Positions 49,590 through 60,002 of a stretch of DNA of 64,000 nt are shown here, one piece after another. The stretch covers positions 248,001 through 312,000 of the forward strand of contig NZ_JACHYB010000002.1 in assembly GCF_014192515.1 (NCBI RefSeq), in the 5' to 3' direction. Under the pieces are notes generated by a model that saw only the letters and a list, made by a program, of their open reading frames with translations, was not told where the DNA came from and made no database searches. Each line of letters opens with the position of its first letter. Position 1 is the stretch's first letter. Origin of the DNA: Microbacter margulisiae (GTDB lineage: Bacteria; Bacteroidota; Bacteroidia; Bacteroidales; Paludibacteraceae). A program made the translations under genes and the position numbers.

Positions 49590-51236
49590 ATGAAAAAAAT
49601 GACCCAAGAATTCGCCAAACCGGACTATATTTTTGAAACAAGCTGGGAAGTTTGTAACAAAATAGGCGGCATATACACTGTTTTATCAACTAAAGCCCGT
49701 ACATTAAAACAAACTTTAGGGGATAATCTGATTTTTATTGGCCCTGATTTAGGGTTGGGAATTCAACATGATTTTATCGAGTCAAATACGATATTTCAAG
49801 ATTGGAAAGAATCTGCAGAAAAACGTAACCATTTAAAAATAAGGATTGGAAGATGGAATATTCCTTCTCAGCCAATTGTCATTCTTGTTGATTATAGGCC
49901 TTTTTTTGCCCATAAGAATGAAATTTATAGCCGGATGTGGGAATGGTTTGGTATAAATTCTTTATACGGCTTCGGCGACTATGATGATGCATCACTTTTC
50001 GGATATTCTGTTGGTACCATCATTGAAAATTTTTATCATTTCTACAGACTTGACAACCAACATGTAATTGCTCACTTCAATGAGTGGAATACTGCGTTTG
50101 GACTTTTCTACCTCAAACGTTTTCTGCCTCCTGTGGGAACTATCTTTACCACTCACGCGACAACAGTAGGCAGATCAATAGCTGGCAACAACAAGCCTCT
50201 TTACGATTATTTACCAGGATATCATGGTGATCAGATGTCTAAGGAACTCAATGTAGAATCAAAACATTCGGTAGAAAAACATGCAGCGCATCTTGCTGAT
50301 TGTTTTACTACTGTCAGTAAAATTACAGCTAAAGAATGCACACGAATCCTTGAAAAAAAACCAGATATCATAACGCCTAATGGGTTTGAAGATAATTTCG
50401 TTCCTGATCATGACCTGTTCCCTATAAAGCGGGCAGAAGCGAGAGATATCTTAAAGAAAGTTTCCGAAACATTAGTAGGATACAAATTACCATCGGATAC
50501 TCTTTTTGTAGCCACTTCAGGACGTTACGAATATATAAACAAAGGATTAAATTTGTTTCTGGATACTCTCCATTCAGTTGAAAATGACAAATCATTGCAA
50601 CATACCATTGTTGCATTTATTATGGTTCCGGCCTATATCTCTGGGCCAAAATTTGCTTTGCAAAACAAACTACTAAATAATATTACTTCTGCTTTTAAAG
50701 AGAATCCATTCGTTACACATGAAATGGTGGAACCTTGGAAAGACCCTATATTATCTAATATCAGTTGGTTAAACTTCACCAATCATTCCGACTCTAAAAT
50801 TAAACTGGTTTTTGTCCCAAGTTACCTAAATGGGAATGATGGCATCTTTAATAAATCATATTATGATTTACTTATAGGGATGGACCTCACAATGTTTTTA
50901 TCTTACTATGAGCCATGGGGATACACCCCGTTAGAAAGTATTGCATTTTCGGTTCCAACCATTACTACAACTCTTTCGGGCTTTGGGCAGTGGATCAACG
51001 AACACCCACAACCAATAGACAAAGGAGTTGCAATTATTGAACGTAAAGACTCAAATTATGCAAATGCTGCTGCAGATGCAGCATATCAATTAATAACATT
51101 TGCGAACATGAATCATTCGGAAATCACTGAAGTTCGCACCAACGCACAATCTCTTTCTCAAAAAGCACATTGGGAATTTTTCATTCCGTTTTATTACCAG
51201 GCATACGAAATTGCTCTATCAAAAAAGCATGCTTAA
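49590..51236 (+). CDS. Glycogen synthase, eukaryote-like GT3 type
   Basis: 548 residues; the ATG at 49590 or the one three codons later (MTQEFAKPDYIFE) could be used. The N-terminal domain has ETSWEVCNKIGGIYTV, the GT3 version of the KxGG motif that binds the donor. HFNEWNTAFGLFYLK, FTTHATTVGRSIAGN and the C-terminal YYEPWGYTPLESIAFSVPT with the catalytic glutamate follow. It elongates alpha-1,4-glucan, probably from UDP-glucose. Glycogen phosphorylase follows after 58 bases, so synthesis and breakdown genes are paired. Confidence 0.9.
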   Translation: MKKMTQEFAKPDYIFETSWEVCNKIGGIYTVLSTKARTLKQTLGDNLIFIGPDLGLGIQHDFIESNTIFQDWKESAEKRNHLKIRIGRWNIPSQPIVILVDYRPFFAHKNEIYSRMWEWFGINSLYGFGDYDDASLFGYSVGTIIENFYHFYRLDNQHVIAHFNEWNTAFGLFYLKRFLPPVGTIFTTHATTVGRSIAGNNKPLYDYLPGYHGDQMSKELNVESKHSVEKHAAHLADCFTTVSKITAKECTRILEKKPDIITPNGFEDNFVPDHDLFPIKRAEARDILKKVSETLVGYKLPSDTLFVATSGRYEYINKGLNLFLDTLHSVENDKSLQHTIVAFIMVPAYISGPKFALQNKLLNNITSAFKENPFVTHEMVEPWKDPILSNISWLNFTNHSDSKIKLVFVPSYLNGNDGIFNKSYYDLLIGMDLTMFLSYYEPWGYTPLESIAFSVPTITTTLSGFGQWINEHPQPIDKGVAIIERKDSNYANAAADAAYQLITFANMNHSEITEVRTNAQSLSQKAHWEFFIPFYYQAYEIALSKKHA

Positions 51237-51294
51237 TATCAAATAGCTAATTGATAAAAAACACATCGTCATTACTCAACAATTCAAATAAACA

Positions 51295-53862
51295 ATGAAA
51301 CTACAAACATCACACGTCAATCAATCTAACTGGAAAGAAATTGTTGTTTCTTCTCATCTTCCTGATCGATTGATTAAACTAAAAGAATTGGCGCACAACC
51401 TTTGGTGGGTTTGGAATCCAGAGGCCTTTGAACTTTTTACAGATATTGATCCTAAACTTTGGGAGGCAACAAAAGGAAACCCTATCGTAATGAGAGAACA
51501 TCTTAGTTATGAAAAATTTGAAGAACTCGAAGCTGACCAGGCTTTTCTACAACGTCTTGACAAGGTATACAATGACTTCCAAACGTATGTCAACACTCCT
51601 GTTGACAGAACCAAGCCTTCCATCGCATATTTCAGTATGGAATATGGGCTCTGTAATATATTAAAAATTTACTCAGGCGGATTAGGAATGTTAGCCGGAG
51701 ATTACTTAAAAGAAGCTAGTGATTGTAATGTAGACATGACTGCAGTCGGTTTTTTATATCGATTTGGCTATTTTACCCAAAGCCTGTCAATGGAAGGACA
51801 ACAACTTGCGCTTTACGAACCACAAAACTTTGGAAATCTACCTTTAGAACAAGTCAAAGACGAACATGGGAATCAACTTCAAATTGAAGTGCCTTATCCT
51901 AACCGGATTATTTATGCCAATGTATGGAAAGTTGCTGTCGGTCGGGTTTCACTATATTTATTAGACACAGACAATGATAAAAATAGTGAATTTGATCGCC
52001 CTATAACTCATCAACTTTATGGTGGTGATTGGGAAAACCGTCTCAAACAGGAGATCATGCTAGGCATCGGAGGTATGTTAACTCTCAAAAAATTAGGTAT
52101 TACCAAACAAGTTTATCATATTAATGAAGGACATGCTGCTCTTATCAATCTGCAACGCTTGGTTGATTTGATTTCTGAACAAGGGCTAACATTTAATCAA
52201 GCTATGGAAGTGGTTCGTTCCTCTGCTCTCTACACAGTCCATACCCCTGTACCTGCAGGGCACGACAGTTTTGACGAAGGTCTTTTCGGTAAATATATGG
52301 GAAGTTATCCTGCTAAACTAGGTATTAGCTGGGATGAATTTATGGATTTGGGACGTGAAAATCTGGGAGACCATAATGAAAAATTCAGCATGAGTAATTT
52401 TGCATGCCGTATGTGCCAGGAGGTTAACGGAGTGAGCTGGTTGCACGGAAAAGTTTCACAGGAAATGTTTCAAAATCTTTGGAAAGGATATCTACCTGAG
52501 GAACTTCATGTTAGCTATGTAACTAACGGAGTTCATTTATCAACGTGGACAGCTTCGGAATGGCAACGTCTTTACGACAAAACTTTTTCTTCTGATTTCA
52601 GAAAAAATCAATCAAATCTCAAAATCTGGGAAGGCATTTACAGTGTAAGTGATGAGGAAATATGGAAAACACGCACAACGCTTAAGAATAAATTGATTAG
52701 TTACATTAAAAGCCAGATCAACGAAACATGGCTCAAAAATCAAGGCGATCCTGGCATGATTGTTGCTATGTTGGAAAAAATCAACCCAAATGCTTTGATG
52801 ATTGGTTTTGGACGCCGATTTGCAACATACAAACGTGCTCATTTGTTATTTACTGATCTTGATCGGCTATCTAAAATTGTCAACAATCCGTTATATCCAG
52901 TCCAGTTTATTTACACTGGCAAAGCACACCCAGCTGATTTAGCAGGCCAGGATTTGATTCGCAAAATCATCCAAATATCACGGATGCCGGAATTTCAGGG
53001 TAAAATCATATTCTTAGAAAATTATGATATGCAAGTTGCCAAACGACTCATTTCCGGAGTTGATATTTGGTTAAACACCCCAACCAGACCATTGGAAGCC
53101 TCTGGAACATCAGGACAAAAGGCTGAAATGAACGGAGTATTGAATTTTTCAGTTCTGGACGGCTGGTGGCTTGAAGGATACATCCAAGGTGCAGGATGGG
53201 CACTTACGGAAAAACAAACATACAACAATGAGGCATATCAGGATCAATTGGATGCCGCAACTATTTATTCGCTTCTGGAAAACGAAATTATCCCTCTATA
53301 TTTTGCAAAAAATAGCAAAGGCTATTCTCCGGAATGGATTGAATACATCAAAAATTCAATTGCAAAAATTGCTCCGCGCTTTACAACCAAACGAATGCTT
53401 GACGACTATTTAGATCGTTTTTATTTCAAATTAAGTACTCGGCATGAGCGTATGATAGCAGATAATTTCAAGAAAGCCAAAGAACTAGTCGCGTGGAAAG
53501 AAAAAATGGCGGCTTCTTGGGATAATATTGAATTACGTGAATTAAATATTCCCGAGTCCCTTTATACTGATTCTACGGTAAACAGCAAACATCTGATTAA
53601 CACTGTTCTTGATGTAAAAACAGCTGATTGTAAAAATATTGGCATAGAATTAGTAGTCACATATCATGATGATCAGAAAAATGAAGATCATATTTTAGAT
53701 ACCGCAGAATTTGACCTGGTTAAGGTTGATGGAACGCAATTAACATTCCAGTTGGAATATCGTCTGACAAAGGCAGGTGCTTTCCGATATGGATTCCGCA
53801 TGTTTCCCAAAAACGAAGAATTACCTCATCGTCAAGATTTTAATTTTGTTCGTTGGCTCTAA
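51295..53862 (+). CDS. glgP: Alpha-glucan phosphorylase (GT35, short bacterial type)
   Basis: 855 residues. The N-terminal DUF3417 domain (about 20-125, [17 protein letters not shown]) identifies the short thermostable-type phosphorylases. The catalytic region has [27 protein letters not shown] and [10 protein letters not shown]. The PLP-binding stretch is [16 protein letters not shown], with the Schiff-base lysine in GQK. It releases glucose-1-phosphate from glycogen or maltodextrin. A terminator follows directly. Confidence 0.94.
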   Translation: MKLQTSHVNQSNWKEIVVSSHLPDRLIKLKELAHNLWWVWNPEAFELFTDIDPKLWEATKGNPIVMREHLSYEKFEELEADQAFLQRLDKVYNDFQTYVNTPVDRTKPSIAYFSMEYGLCNILKIYSGGLGMLAGDYLKEASDCNVDMTAVGFLYRFGYFTQSLSMEGQQLALYEPQNFGNLPLEQVKDEHGNQLQIEVPYPNRIIYANVWKVAVGRVSLYLLDTDNDKNSEFDRPITHQLYGGDWENRLKQEIMLGIGGMLTLKKLGITKQVYHINEGHAALINLQRLVDLISEQGLTFNQAMEVVRSSALYTVHTPVPAGHDSFDEGLFGKYMGSYPAKLGISWDEFMDLGRENLGDHNEKFSMSNFACRMCQEVNGVSWLHGKVSQEMFQNLWKGYLPEELHVSYVTNGVHLSTWTASEWQRLYDKTFSSDFRKNQSNLKIWEGIYSVSDEEIWKTRTTLKNKLISYIKSQINETWLKNQGDPGMIVAMLEKINPNALMIGFGRRFATYKRAHLLFTDLDRLSKIVNNPLYPVQFIYTGKAHPADLAGQDLIRKIIQISRMPEFQGKIIFLENYDMQVAKRLISGVDIWLNTPTRPLEASGTSGQKAEMNGVLNFSVLDGWWLEGYIQGAGWALTEKQTYNNEAYQDQLDAATIYSLLENEIIPLYFAKNSKGYSPEWIEYIKNSIAKIAPRFTTKRMLDDYLDRFYFKLSTRHERMIADNFKKAKELVAWKEKMAASWDNIELRELNIPESLYTDSTVNSKHLINTVLDVKTADCKNIGIELVVTYHDDQKNEDHILDTAEFDLVKVDGTQLTFQLEYRLTKAGAFRYGFRMFPKNEELPHRQDFNFVRWL

Positions 53863-53883
53863 ACATACCGAACTTCATCAATA

Positions 53884-53920
53884 AAAAAACCATTGGCTGA
53901 AAAAGTCAATGGTTTTTATT
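53884..53920. terminator. Bidirectional terminator between glgP and asnS
   Basis: AAAAACCATTGGCT and AAGTCAATGGTTTTT form a stem with A/T tails on both sides, serving the convergent glgP (+) and asnS (-) genes. Confidence 0.85.
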
Positions 53921-53942
53921 TACTTCAACAACTGAAGTAATC

Positions 53943-55343
53943 TCAAAATTCAGCGTTTTTAGGAGTCCTGGGGAAAGGAATAACATCACGGATATTGCCC
54001 ATTCCTGTCACAAACAGCAACAATCTTTCAAAACCTAATCCAAAGCCGGCATGAGGTGCAGTTCCAAATTTTCTCGTTTCCAGATACCACCATAAATCCT
54101 TCATGGGAATATTTAGTTCAGTAATACGTTGTAATAGTTTATCATAGTTTTCCTCGCGTTGAGAACCGCCAATAATTTCGCCTATTCGAGGGAACAAAAC
54201 ATCCATAGCCCGGACAGTTTTCCCATCATCATTCTGCTTCATATAAAATGCCTTGATATCTTTAGGATAATCCGTCAAGATCACTGGTTTTTTGAAATGT
54301 TTTTCAACCAAATATCTTTCATGTTCTGACTGCAAATCTACTCCCCATGAAACCGGAAAGTCAAACTTCTCATTACTTTTCATCAAAATGTCGATACCTT
54401 CAGAATAAGGCAGCCGAACAAAATCATTCTCGACCACAAATTTTAATCGATCTAGTAATTCTTTGTCCCACATCGTATTCAGAAATTCCAAATCATCAGC
54501 ACAATGTTCAAGAGCATAACGTATCAATGATTTCAAAAAATCTTCTGCCAAATCCATATTATCCTGAATATCAGAAAAGGCAACCTCCGGTTCAATCATC
54601 CAAAACTCAGCTAAATGTCTTGGTGTATTAGAATTTTCGGCTCTAAATGTAGGTCCAAAAGTATAAATACTTCCTAAAGCCAAAGCACCCAGTTCACCTT
54701 CCAGCTGTCCGGAAACAGTCAGATTTGTAGACTTGCCAAAGAAATCATTTTCATAGTCTACTTTACCGTCCACAGTTTTCGGAACATTATTCAAATCTAA
54801 TGTAGTTACCTGAAACATGGCACCGGCACCTTCAGCATCAGATCCTGTAATAATCGGAGTATGCAGATAGAAAAACCCTTTTTCATTAAAATAATTATGG
54901 ATAGCAAATGCCATGGCATGACGTATGCGCAAGACCGCACTGAATGTATTTGTTCTAGGTCTCAGGTGTGCAATTTCACGCAAGAATTCAAGAGAATGAC
55001 CTTTCTTCTGTAACGGATAAGCTTCGACATCAGCACTACCATAAATTTCAATTTCAGAGGCCTGAAGTTCAACTGTCTGACCTTTTCCTTCAGATACGAC
55101 CAATTGTCCCGTAACATTGATACAAGCCCCTGTGGTAATAGGCTTCAAAAACTCCTCACCAAAAGTTGCTGTATCAACTACTATCTGTAAATTCTTAATC
55201 GTTGAGCCATCGTTTAATGCAATAAAACTAATATGCTTGTTTCCTCGACGTGTTCTTACCCAACCACTCACGTTAACCTGTTGGAATACATAAGATTCAG
55301 ACGCAATAAGATCTAAAATTTTTGTTCGTTTCAATTTTTCCAT
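53943..55343 (-). CDS. asnS: Asparaginyl-tRNA synthetase
   Basis: I take the ATG at 55341-55343 ([14 protein letters not shown]), giving 466 residues, the normal length; the longer frame begins in the upstream terminator. It has an N-terminal OB-fold anticodon-binding domain (about 15-105, [17 protein letters not shown]) and a class II core with motif 2 [19 protein letters not shown] and motif 3 [15 protein letters not shown]. It charges tRNA-Asn. A strong terminator lies only 10 bases upstream of the start with no -7 element between. Confidence 0.95.
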   Translation of the reverse strand: MEKLKRTKILDLIASESYVFQQVNVSGWVRTRRGNKHISFIALNDGSTIKNLQIVVDTATFGEEFLKPITTGACINVTGQLVVSEGKGQTVELQASEIEIYGSADVEAYPLQKKGHSLEFLREIAHLRPRTNTFSAVLRIRHAMAFAIHNYFNEKGFFYLHTPIITGSDAEGAGAMFQVTTLDLNNVPKTVDGKVDYENDFFGKSTNLTVSGQLEGELGALALGSIYTFGPTFRAENSNTPRHLAEFWMIEPEVAFSDIQDNMDLAEDFLKSLIRYALEHCADDLEFLNTMWDKELLDRLKFVVENDFVRLPYSEGIDILMKSNEKFDFPVSWGVDLQSEHERYLVEKHFKKPVILTDYPKDIKAFYMKQNDDGKTVRAMDVLFPRIGEIIGGSQREENYDKLLQRITELNIPMKDLWWYLETRKFGTAPHAGFGLGFERLLLFVTGMGNIRDVIPFPRTPKNAEF

Positions 55344-55352
55344 GTTCTTTCT

Positions 55353-55384
55353 TAAAAAACAAAGCACTTAATACATAAGTGCTT
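55353..55384 (-). terminator. Terminator between gldJ and asnS, possible attenuator
   Basis: On the minus strand AAGCACTTA and TAAGTGCTT form a perfect 9-bp stem with a 5-base loop, then TTTGTTTTTTAAG. It follows the gldJ stop by 12 bases and ends 10 bases before the asnS start codon. Confidence 0.85.
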
Positions 55385-55396
55385 GTTGTTATCTGT

Positions 55397-56896
55397 TTAT
55401 TTTGATTTTAAAGGAGATCCTAATCGCGTCATCGCGCAGCGGAATCCAATATCATCTCTACACTTATTTTGATCTAAATAACGGCGCGTTGAAGGATTCA
55501 ACCAATAAGGCTTATCTTTCCAGGATCCTCCCTTATACACACGTGAATAATTCGAAATAGCAGGAGCCAAAGCATCCAATACATCTCCCTTGGGGCTATA
55601 CATTAATGCTGTAGCTGCATTCCCTGTAGGAATGGTATCTTTCCACAAATCACTATTTGAAGAAGAAGCCAAAGAACCATCTCCATAGTTCCGAACATCA
55701 TCAATATTTTTGCCCACATAACGTAACCTTCCTAACGAATCAACTTTATAATCAGTAGCATTTTGCGCTCCTACCCGGTTAAAACGAACAGGCTCAAATA
55801 CATTACCCCGATATGGATTATATCCTTTAACTTCCATTTCATTTAATGGACGATACACATCCAAAACCCATTGATTCACATTGCCAGCCATACAATACAA
55901 ACCATAATCATTGGGGAAAAAAGAATTCACTGGCATGGGTATAATACCGCCGTCTGAATTACGTCCTACCCCCATCAAATCACCTCTTCCACGAGAAAAG
56001 TTTGCCATAAATTCACCAAGATGTCTTTTATCGGGATTACGCAACTGTGAAGAATTCCAAGGATAAAGACGTCCATGGGCTACTTCACCTGTCTTGTTTG
56101 CAGAATAGCCATAAGCTGCATATTCCCACTCAGCTTCAGTAGGAAGACGAAAATACGGGAATAAAATTCCGTCAGACATAGTCACTTTTGATGTATCTCT
56201 CCTATTTCCAACAGGCTCATTGAAACTGGTATAAAAATATTTGTTTGTACTAAATACATACTTTGTTGCAATTTCTTCCGGATTGTTGGATTTACGAATA
56301 GCATCCCATTGCGTAGGTTTAATTTTTTTCATGTCAATCAAAATCTTTTCATTGACACGGTCAGTACGCCATTCACAATAATCCATGGCTTGTTCCCAAG
56401 TTACGCCTACTACCGGATAATTTCTGTACGCAACGTTTTCAAAATAATTTTCAACGTACGGTTCATTATAAGCAAGATCTTCTCTCCATACAGATACATC
56501 TGGCTTTGCACGCTCTATAATCTCCGGACTATTATGAAAAACAGCTTTGGTCCAATCTAAATATTCCAACCAGTTTGCATTAGTAATATCATATTGATCC
56601 ATATAAAAAGAATTCACAGTAACCCGGCGCTGAAAACTATTAGCTGTTTGAGCTAATTGTTCTGAATTTCTGCCCATCGTAAATGTTCCACCTTGTATTA
56701 ACACCATGTTTGGAGGCGTTTTCTCTCGATATCCATTATTGATTCTCAACCCTCCATTTTTGCTATTATAAGCCCATCCCGTAGTATTCGAATATGTTGT
56801 AGGTATTTTTCCCGATGTTGATGAGCTCTTACAAGAAATCATGGTGGTGATTAATCCAGTCAAAACGAAAGTAACCAGTTTATTACAAATTTTCAT
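55397..56896 (-). CDS. gldJ: GldJ/GldK-like lipoprotein with FGE-sulfatase domain (type IX secretion/gliding family)
   Basis: 499 residues. A lipoprotein signal ends at MISC with Cys22. The N-terminal TGWAYNSKNGGLRIN and PNMVLIQGGTFTMGR, then NANWLEYLDWTKAVF, YPVVGVTWEQAMDYCEWRTDRVNE and FRLPTEAEWEYAA are characteristic of GldJ. The C-terminal part ends with GGSWKDKPYWLNPSTRRYLD and IGFRCAMTRLG of the formylglycine-generating-enzyme fold. In Flavobacterium GldJ supports GldK and type IX secretion; GldK/PorK is a close relative. No porL-M-N genes follow, favouring GldJ over PorK. Confidence 0.8.
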   Translation of the reverse strand: MKICNKLVTFVLTGLITTMISCKSSSTSGKIPTTYSNTTGWAYNSKNGGLRINNGYREKTPPNMVLIQGGTFTMGRNSEQLAQTANSFQRRVTVNSFYMDQYDITNANWLEYLDWTKAVFHNSPEIIERAKPDVSVWREDLAYNEPYVENYFENVAYRNYPVVGVTWEQAMDYCEWRTDRVNEKILIDMKKIKPTQWDAIRKSNNPEEIATKYVFSTNKYFYTSFNEPVGNRRDTSKVTMSDGILFPYFRLPTEAEWEYAAYGYSANKTGEVAHGRLYPWNSSQLRNPDKRHLGEFMANFSRGRGDLMGVGRNSDGGIIPMPVNSFFPNDYGLYCMAGNVNQWVLDVYRPLNEMEVKGYNPYRGNVFEPVRFNRVGAQNATDYKVDSLGRLRYVGKNIDDVRNYGDGSLASSSNSDLWKDTIPTGNAATALMYSPKGDVLDALAPAISNYSRVYKGGSWKDKPYWLNPSTRRYLDQNKCRDDIGFRCAMTRLGSPLKSK

Positions 56897-57008
56897 GAGA
56901 AAATAAATTTTATTTTTCGTATTGTCAAATGGTTATGTATATGCCTTTATTTCATTGTCTATAAAAATATCCATTTTATATCACTAAAACAGACCATTTT
57001 TCCGTGTG

Positions 57009-57016
57009 CAAATATA
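57009..57016 (-). promoter_or_regulatory. -7 promoter element of gldJ
   Basis: The minus strand reads TATATTTG, a TAnnTTTG match, about 113 bases upstream of the gldJ start. No -33 TTTG is evident. Confidence 0.4.
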
Positions 57017-57207
57017 GTTTTTTTTATCTATCGATCTATCAGAATATAATTTTTTTATTTAAGAACAAATCTCTGTTTTTTAATAGATAACAGAACTCAA
57101 TAGTAAGTTATATCATTGAGAAGCAGCCACTCAATACCGAAATATTCCATTAATGCCTTTTTCTCTTACTTCAACGGCTAAAAAAACGGAACTCCAAAGA
57201 TATTTCC

Positions 57208-57215
57208 TACATTTG
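57208..57215 (+). promoter_or_regulatory. -7 promoter element of the folP-cdaA run
   Basis: TACATTTG, 26 bases before the chosen folP ATG. The 344-base gap from gldJ to folP holds no gene, only these two divergent elements in AT-rich sequence. Confidence 0.5.
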
Positions 57216-57240
57216 TAGTAAGTTTTTGTATAACGTAAAC

Positions 57241-58104
57241 ATGCAATCAAATAGTATTTCTATCCGAATAAAAAATCGACTACTCCAGCTGTCTTCTCCT
57301 CTTGTCATGGGGATTCTCAATGTCACACCTGATTCTTTCTATGCAGAAAGCAGAACAGACACGACAGACGCAATCATAAACAGGGCCCAAACGATTTTAG
57401 AAGAAGGAGGTACAATTATTGATATTGGAGGATATTCGACACGCCCATTTGCAATGGAAGTATGTGAAAAGGAAGAACTTGATCGATTATCGCTCGCTCT
57501 TGCTATTATTAGAGAACGCTTCCCCGACGCAATTATTTCTGTGGATACTTATCGCGCAAACATTGCAGATTACGTTATTAGAAATTTTGAAGTAGATATC
57601 ATTAATGATGTGTCAGGAGGGACTTTAGACCGACATATGGATGAAGTGATTGCGTTTCATCAGGTTCCTTACATTTTAATGCATATGAAAGGGACTCCAC
57701 AAACAATGCAGCAATTCACTAATTACAAAAACTTGTTTCATGAAGTATCATTGTTTTTTACAAAACGAATTCAAGAGTTATCTGAATTAGGAGTCAATGA
57801 TATCATTATCGATCCGGGGTTTGGTTTTGCAAAAACAACAAAACAGAATTTTGATCTCTTGCGACATTTATCGCAATTTACTTTATTTGAAAAACCAATT
57901 TTAGTTGGATTATCCCGTAAATCGATGCTATTTAAAACACTAAATACAGATCCATCCCATAGCCTGCCGGCAACTATTGCCGCCAATACAATTGCTTTAA
58001 TGAGTGGGGCATCCATTTTGCGAGTGCACGATGTAAAAGAAGCTGTTCAAACAATCAAAACCTATGAGAACACCTTCGCAAATCCAACCATAACAGACCA
58101 ATAG
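57241..58104 (+). CDS. folP: Dihydropteroate synthase
   Basis: I take the ATG at 57241 (MQSNSISIRIKNR), giving 287 residues; an upstream TTG gives five more codons but is less likely. The TIM barrel shows GILNVTPDSFY, IDIGGYSTRP, SVDTYRANIA, ILMHMKGTPQTM, DPGFGFAKT and GLSRKSM. It joins p-aminobenzoate to the pterin diphosphate in folate synthesis and is the sulfonamide target. cdaA begins 2 bases after its stop, a pairing often seen in Bacteroidetes. Confidence 0.95.
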   Translation: MQSNSISIRIKNRLLQLSSPLVMGILNVTPDSFYAESRTDTTDAIINRAQTILEEGGTIIDIGGYSTRPFAMEVCEKEELDRLSLALAIIRERFPDAIISVDTYRANIADYVIRNFEVDIINDVSGGTLDRHMDEVIAFHQVPYILMHMKGTPQTMQQFTNYKNLFHEVSLFFTKRIQELSELGVNDIIIDPGFGFAKTTKQNFDLLRHLSQFTLFEKPILVGLSRKSMLFKTLNTDPSHSLPATIAANTIALMSGASILRVHDVKEAVQTIKTYENTFANPTITDQ

Positions 58105-58106
58105 CA

Positions 58107-58883
58107 ATGAATCTGGAATTTGGCATAAAAGACATCATAGACATAACACTGGTAGCAATCCTTTTTTATCAGCTTTATAAACTGTTTAAGGGGACTGGTG
58201 TCAACAACATCTTCATAGGCATTTTAGTGTTGGTTGTTGTCTGGTTTCTTGTAGTTTATGTTTTTCAGCTTGAATTATTAGGAGCTATTCTCAACAAAGT
58301 AATGAGCGTTGGCATTATTGCCCTAATTATTATTTTTCAAGTAGAAATACGACGTTTTTTTTCCATGCTAGGCTCACATCAACGATGGAAATTTCTTAAA
58401 CGCATCATTACTAAATTCGGGACTAAAACCGAAGACAGTAGTGACTCAATGGCCGTTGCACAAGTAGTTATGGCATGCAGGCATTTAGCCAAAAGCCACA
58501 CCGGAGCCCTAATTGTAGTCGCAGGAAAAACTCATTTAGAACATCAAATACAAGTTGGAGAACCTATTGATGCAACAATTAACACCAGACTAATTGAAAA
58601 CATCTTTTTCAAGAACAGTCCATTGCATGATGGTGCAATGATCATCGAAAATAAAAAAATTACTTTTGTTGCTTCAATCCTGCCGCTTTCCCAAAATCAT
58701 GCTATTCCCAAGCATTTGGGACTGAGGCATCGCGCGGCAGCAGGAATTACAGAACAGACAGATGCAGCAGCAATAGTCGTTTCTGAAGAGCGAGGCTCAA
58801 TTTCATTAGCAATGCATGGTGAATTACAAATTAACATTTCGCCTGATGAGCTACAAAAAATACTCTCTCAGGGTTATATTTAA
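58107..58883 (+). CDS. cdaA: Diadenylate cyclase, CdaA type
   Basis: 258 residues. Three membrane segments occupy about 10-100. The DAC domain follows with the catalytic NSPLHDGAMII (about 172-182) and LGLRHRAAAG (about 205-214), the DGA and RHR motifs that convert two ATP to c-di-AMP. It starts 2 bases after folP and is surely cotranscribed. No CdaR or GlmM gene is adjacent. Confidence 0.95.
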   Translation: MNLEFGIKDIIDITLVAILFYQLYKLFKGTGVNNIFIGILVLVVVWFLVVYVFQLELLGAILNKVMSVGIIALIIIFQVEIRRFFSMLGSHQRWKFLKRIITKFGTKTEDSSDSMAVAQVVMACRHLAKSHTGALIVVAGKTHLEHQIQVGEPIDATINTRLIENIFFKNSPLHDGAMIIENKKITFVASILPLSQNHAIPKHLGLRHRAAAGITEQTDAAAIVVSEERGSISLAMHGELQINISPDELQKILSQGYI

Positions 58884-58928
58884 TCATTGTTTTTTATATT
58901 GTTGTATTAAAATAATTACTCATAAAAT

Positions 58929-59987
58929 ATGATCAAAATTGGCGATCGCATACGTTTTTTGAATGAAGTAGGTGGCGGAATTGTAACAAAGATTATTGAC
59001 AAAAACTTAGTTTCTGTACTGGATGAAGAAGGTTTTGAGATTCCCGTGCTACAACGTGAATGCGTAGTCATTGAAACGCCAAAAGCTTCTGTAACAAATG
59101 TAGAACTCAAGTCGGATTTCAATGCACAAAAATCCACAGAACAAAATAGTACAAAAAACACATTCGATTATGAATCCGAGCCAGACACAATGTATGGAGA
59201 ACAACTGAACATCTATTTCGCCTTTGTCCCTACAAATCTTAAACAGTTGTCCATTTCGGCGTTTGATTTCCATTTGATTAATGACAGTAACTATAACTTA
59301 CTGTTTTTCATTTTATTAAGAAATGAGAATGAGCTAAGATGCATTGAAAAAGGCACAATTACATCGAATACTAAAATGTTCATTGATTCATTCGACAAAG
59401 AACAACTACAGAACATACATGATATTATTTTGCAATGCATTGCTTTTAAAACAGCAAAAACATTTGTTCTGAAAGCTCCATTCGATACTACCTTTGCATT
59501 ATCACTGTCGGATTTTAGTAAGCTACATTTTTTCAAAGAGAACGATTTTTTTGAAGAATCTGCTATGATTATTCCTCTTATCGAAAAAGATATTCCGGCA
59601 GCGTTTCTTACAGTAGAAGCATCAACAATAGAACAAGCAATAAAAGAAAAAGAGAAAATTCACTCTCCCAAACCAACTGTAAAGGGACAAAAAAAACCAC
59701 ATGGAGATCTGATAGAATTAGATTTGCATATCAACCAATTACTAGATAATACGACAGGAATGGACAATACAGCCATTCTTCAGTATCAATTAGAGATATT
59801 ACAAAACACATTGAATCAATATAAAGACAAAAGAGGACAGAAAATAGTTGTCATCCACGGGAAAGGGGAAGGTGTTCTGCGTAAGGCAATTATTCAAGAA
59901 CTTAAAACCCATTATAAGGGTTACCGCTATCAAGATGCATCGTTTCGTGAATATGGATTCGGTGCAACGTTGATTACTATACATTAA
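58929..59987 (+). CDS. DUF2027/Smr-domain protein (MutS2-like C-terminus)
   Basis: 352 residues. The N-terminal SH3-like start (IKIGDRIRFLNEVGGGIVTKI, in part) and a central DUF2027 beta domain (about 95-215, LNIYFAFVPTNLKQ) precede a linker and a C-terminal Smr domain (about 260-352) with LDLHINQLLD, VVIHGKGEGVLR and the terminal GFGATLITIH. Smr domains can nick DNA or cleave RNA on stalled ribosomes; this two-domain form is Bacteroidetes-specific and uncharacterised. It lies 45 bases after cdaA. Confidence 0.9.
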   Translation: MIKIGDRIRFLNEVGGGIVTKIIDKNLVSVLDEEGFEIPVLQRECVVIETPKASVTNVELKSDFNAQKSTEQNSTKNTFDYESEPDTMYGEQLNIYFAFVPTNLKQLSISAFDFHLINDSNYNLLFFILLRNENELRCIEKGTITSNTKMFIDSFDKEQLQNIHDIILQCIAFKTAKTFVLKAPFDTTFALSLSDFSKLHFFKENDFFEESAMIIPLIEKDIPAAFLTVEASTIEQAIKEKEKIHSPKPTVKGQKKPHGDLIELDLHINQLLDNTTGMDNTAILQYQLEILQNTLNQYKDKRGQKIVVIHGKGEGVLRKAIIQELKTHYKGYRYQDASFREYGFGATLITIH

Positions 59988-60002
59988 TAAACAGAACATT
60001 AT

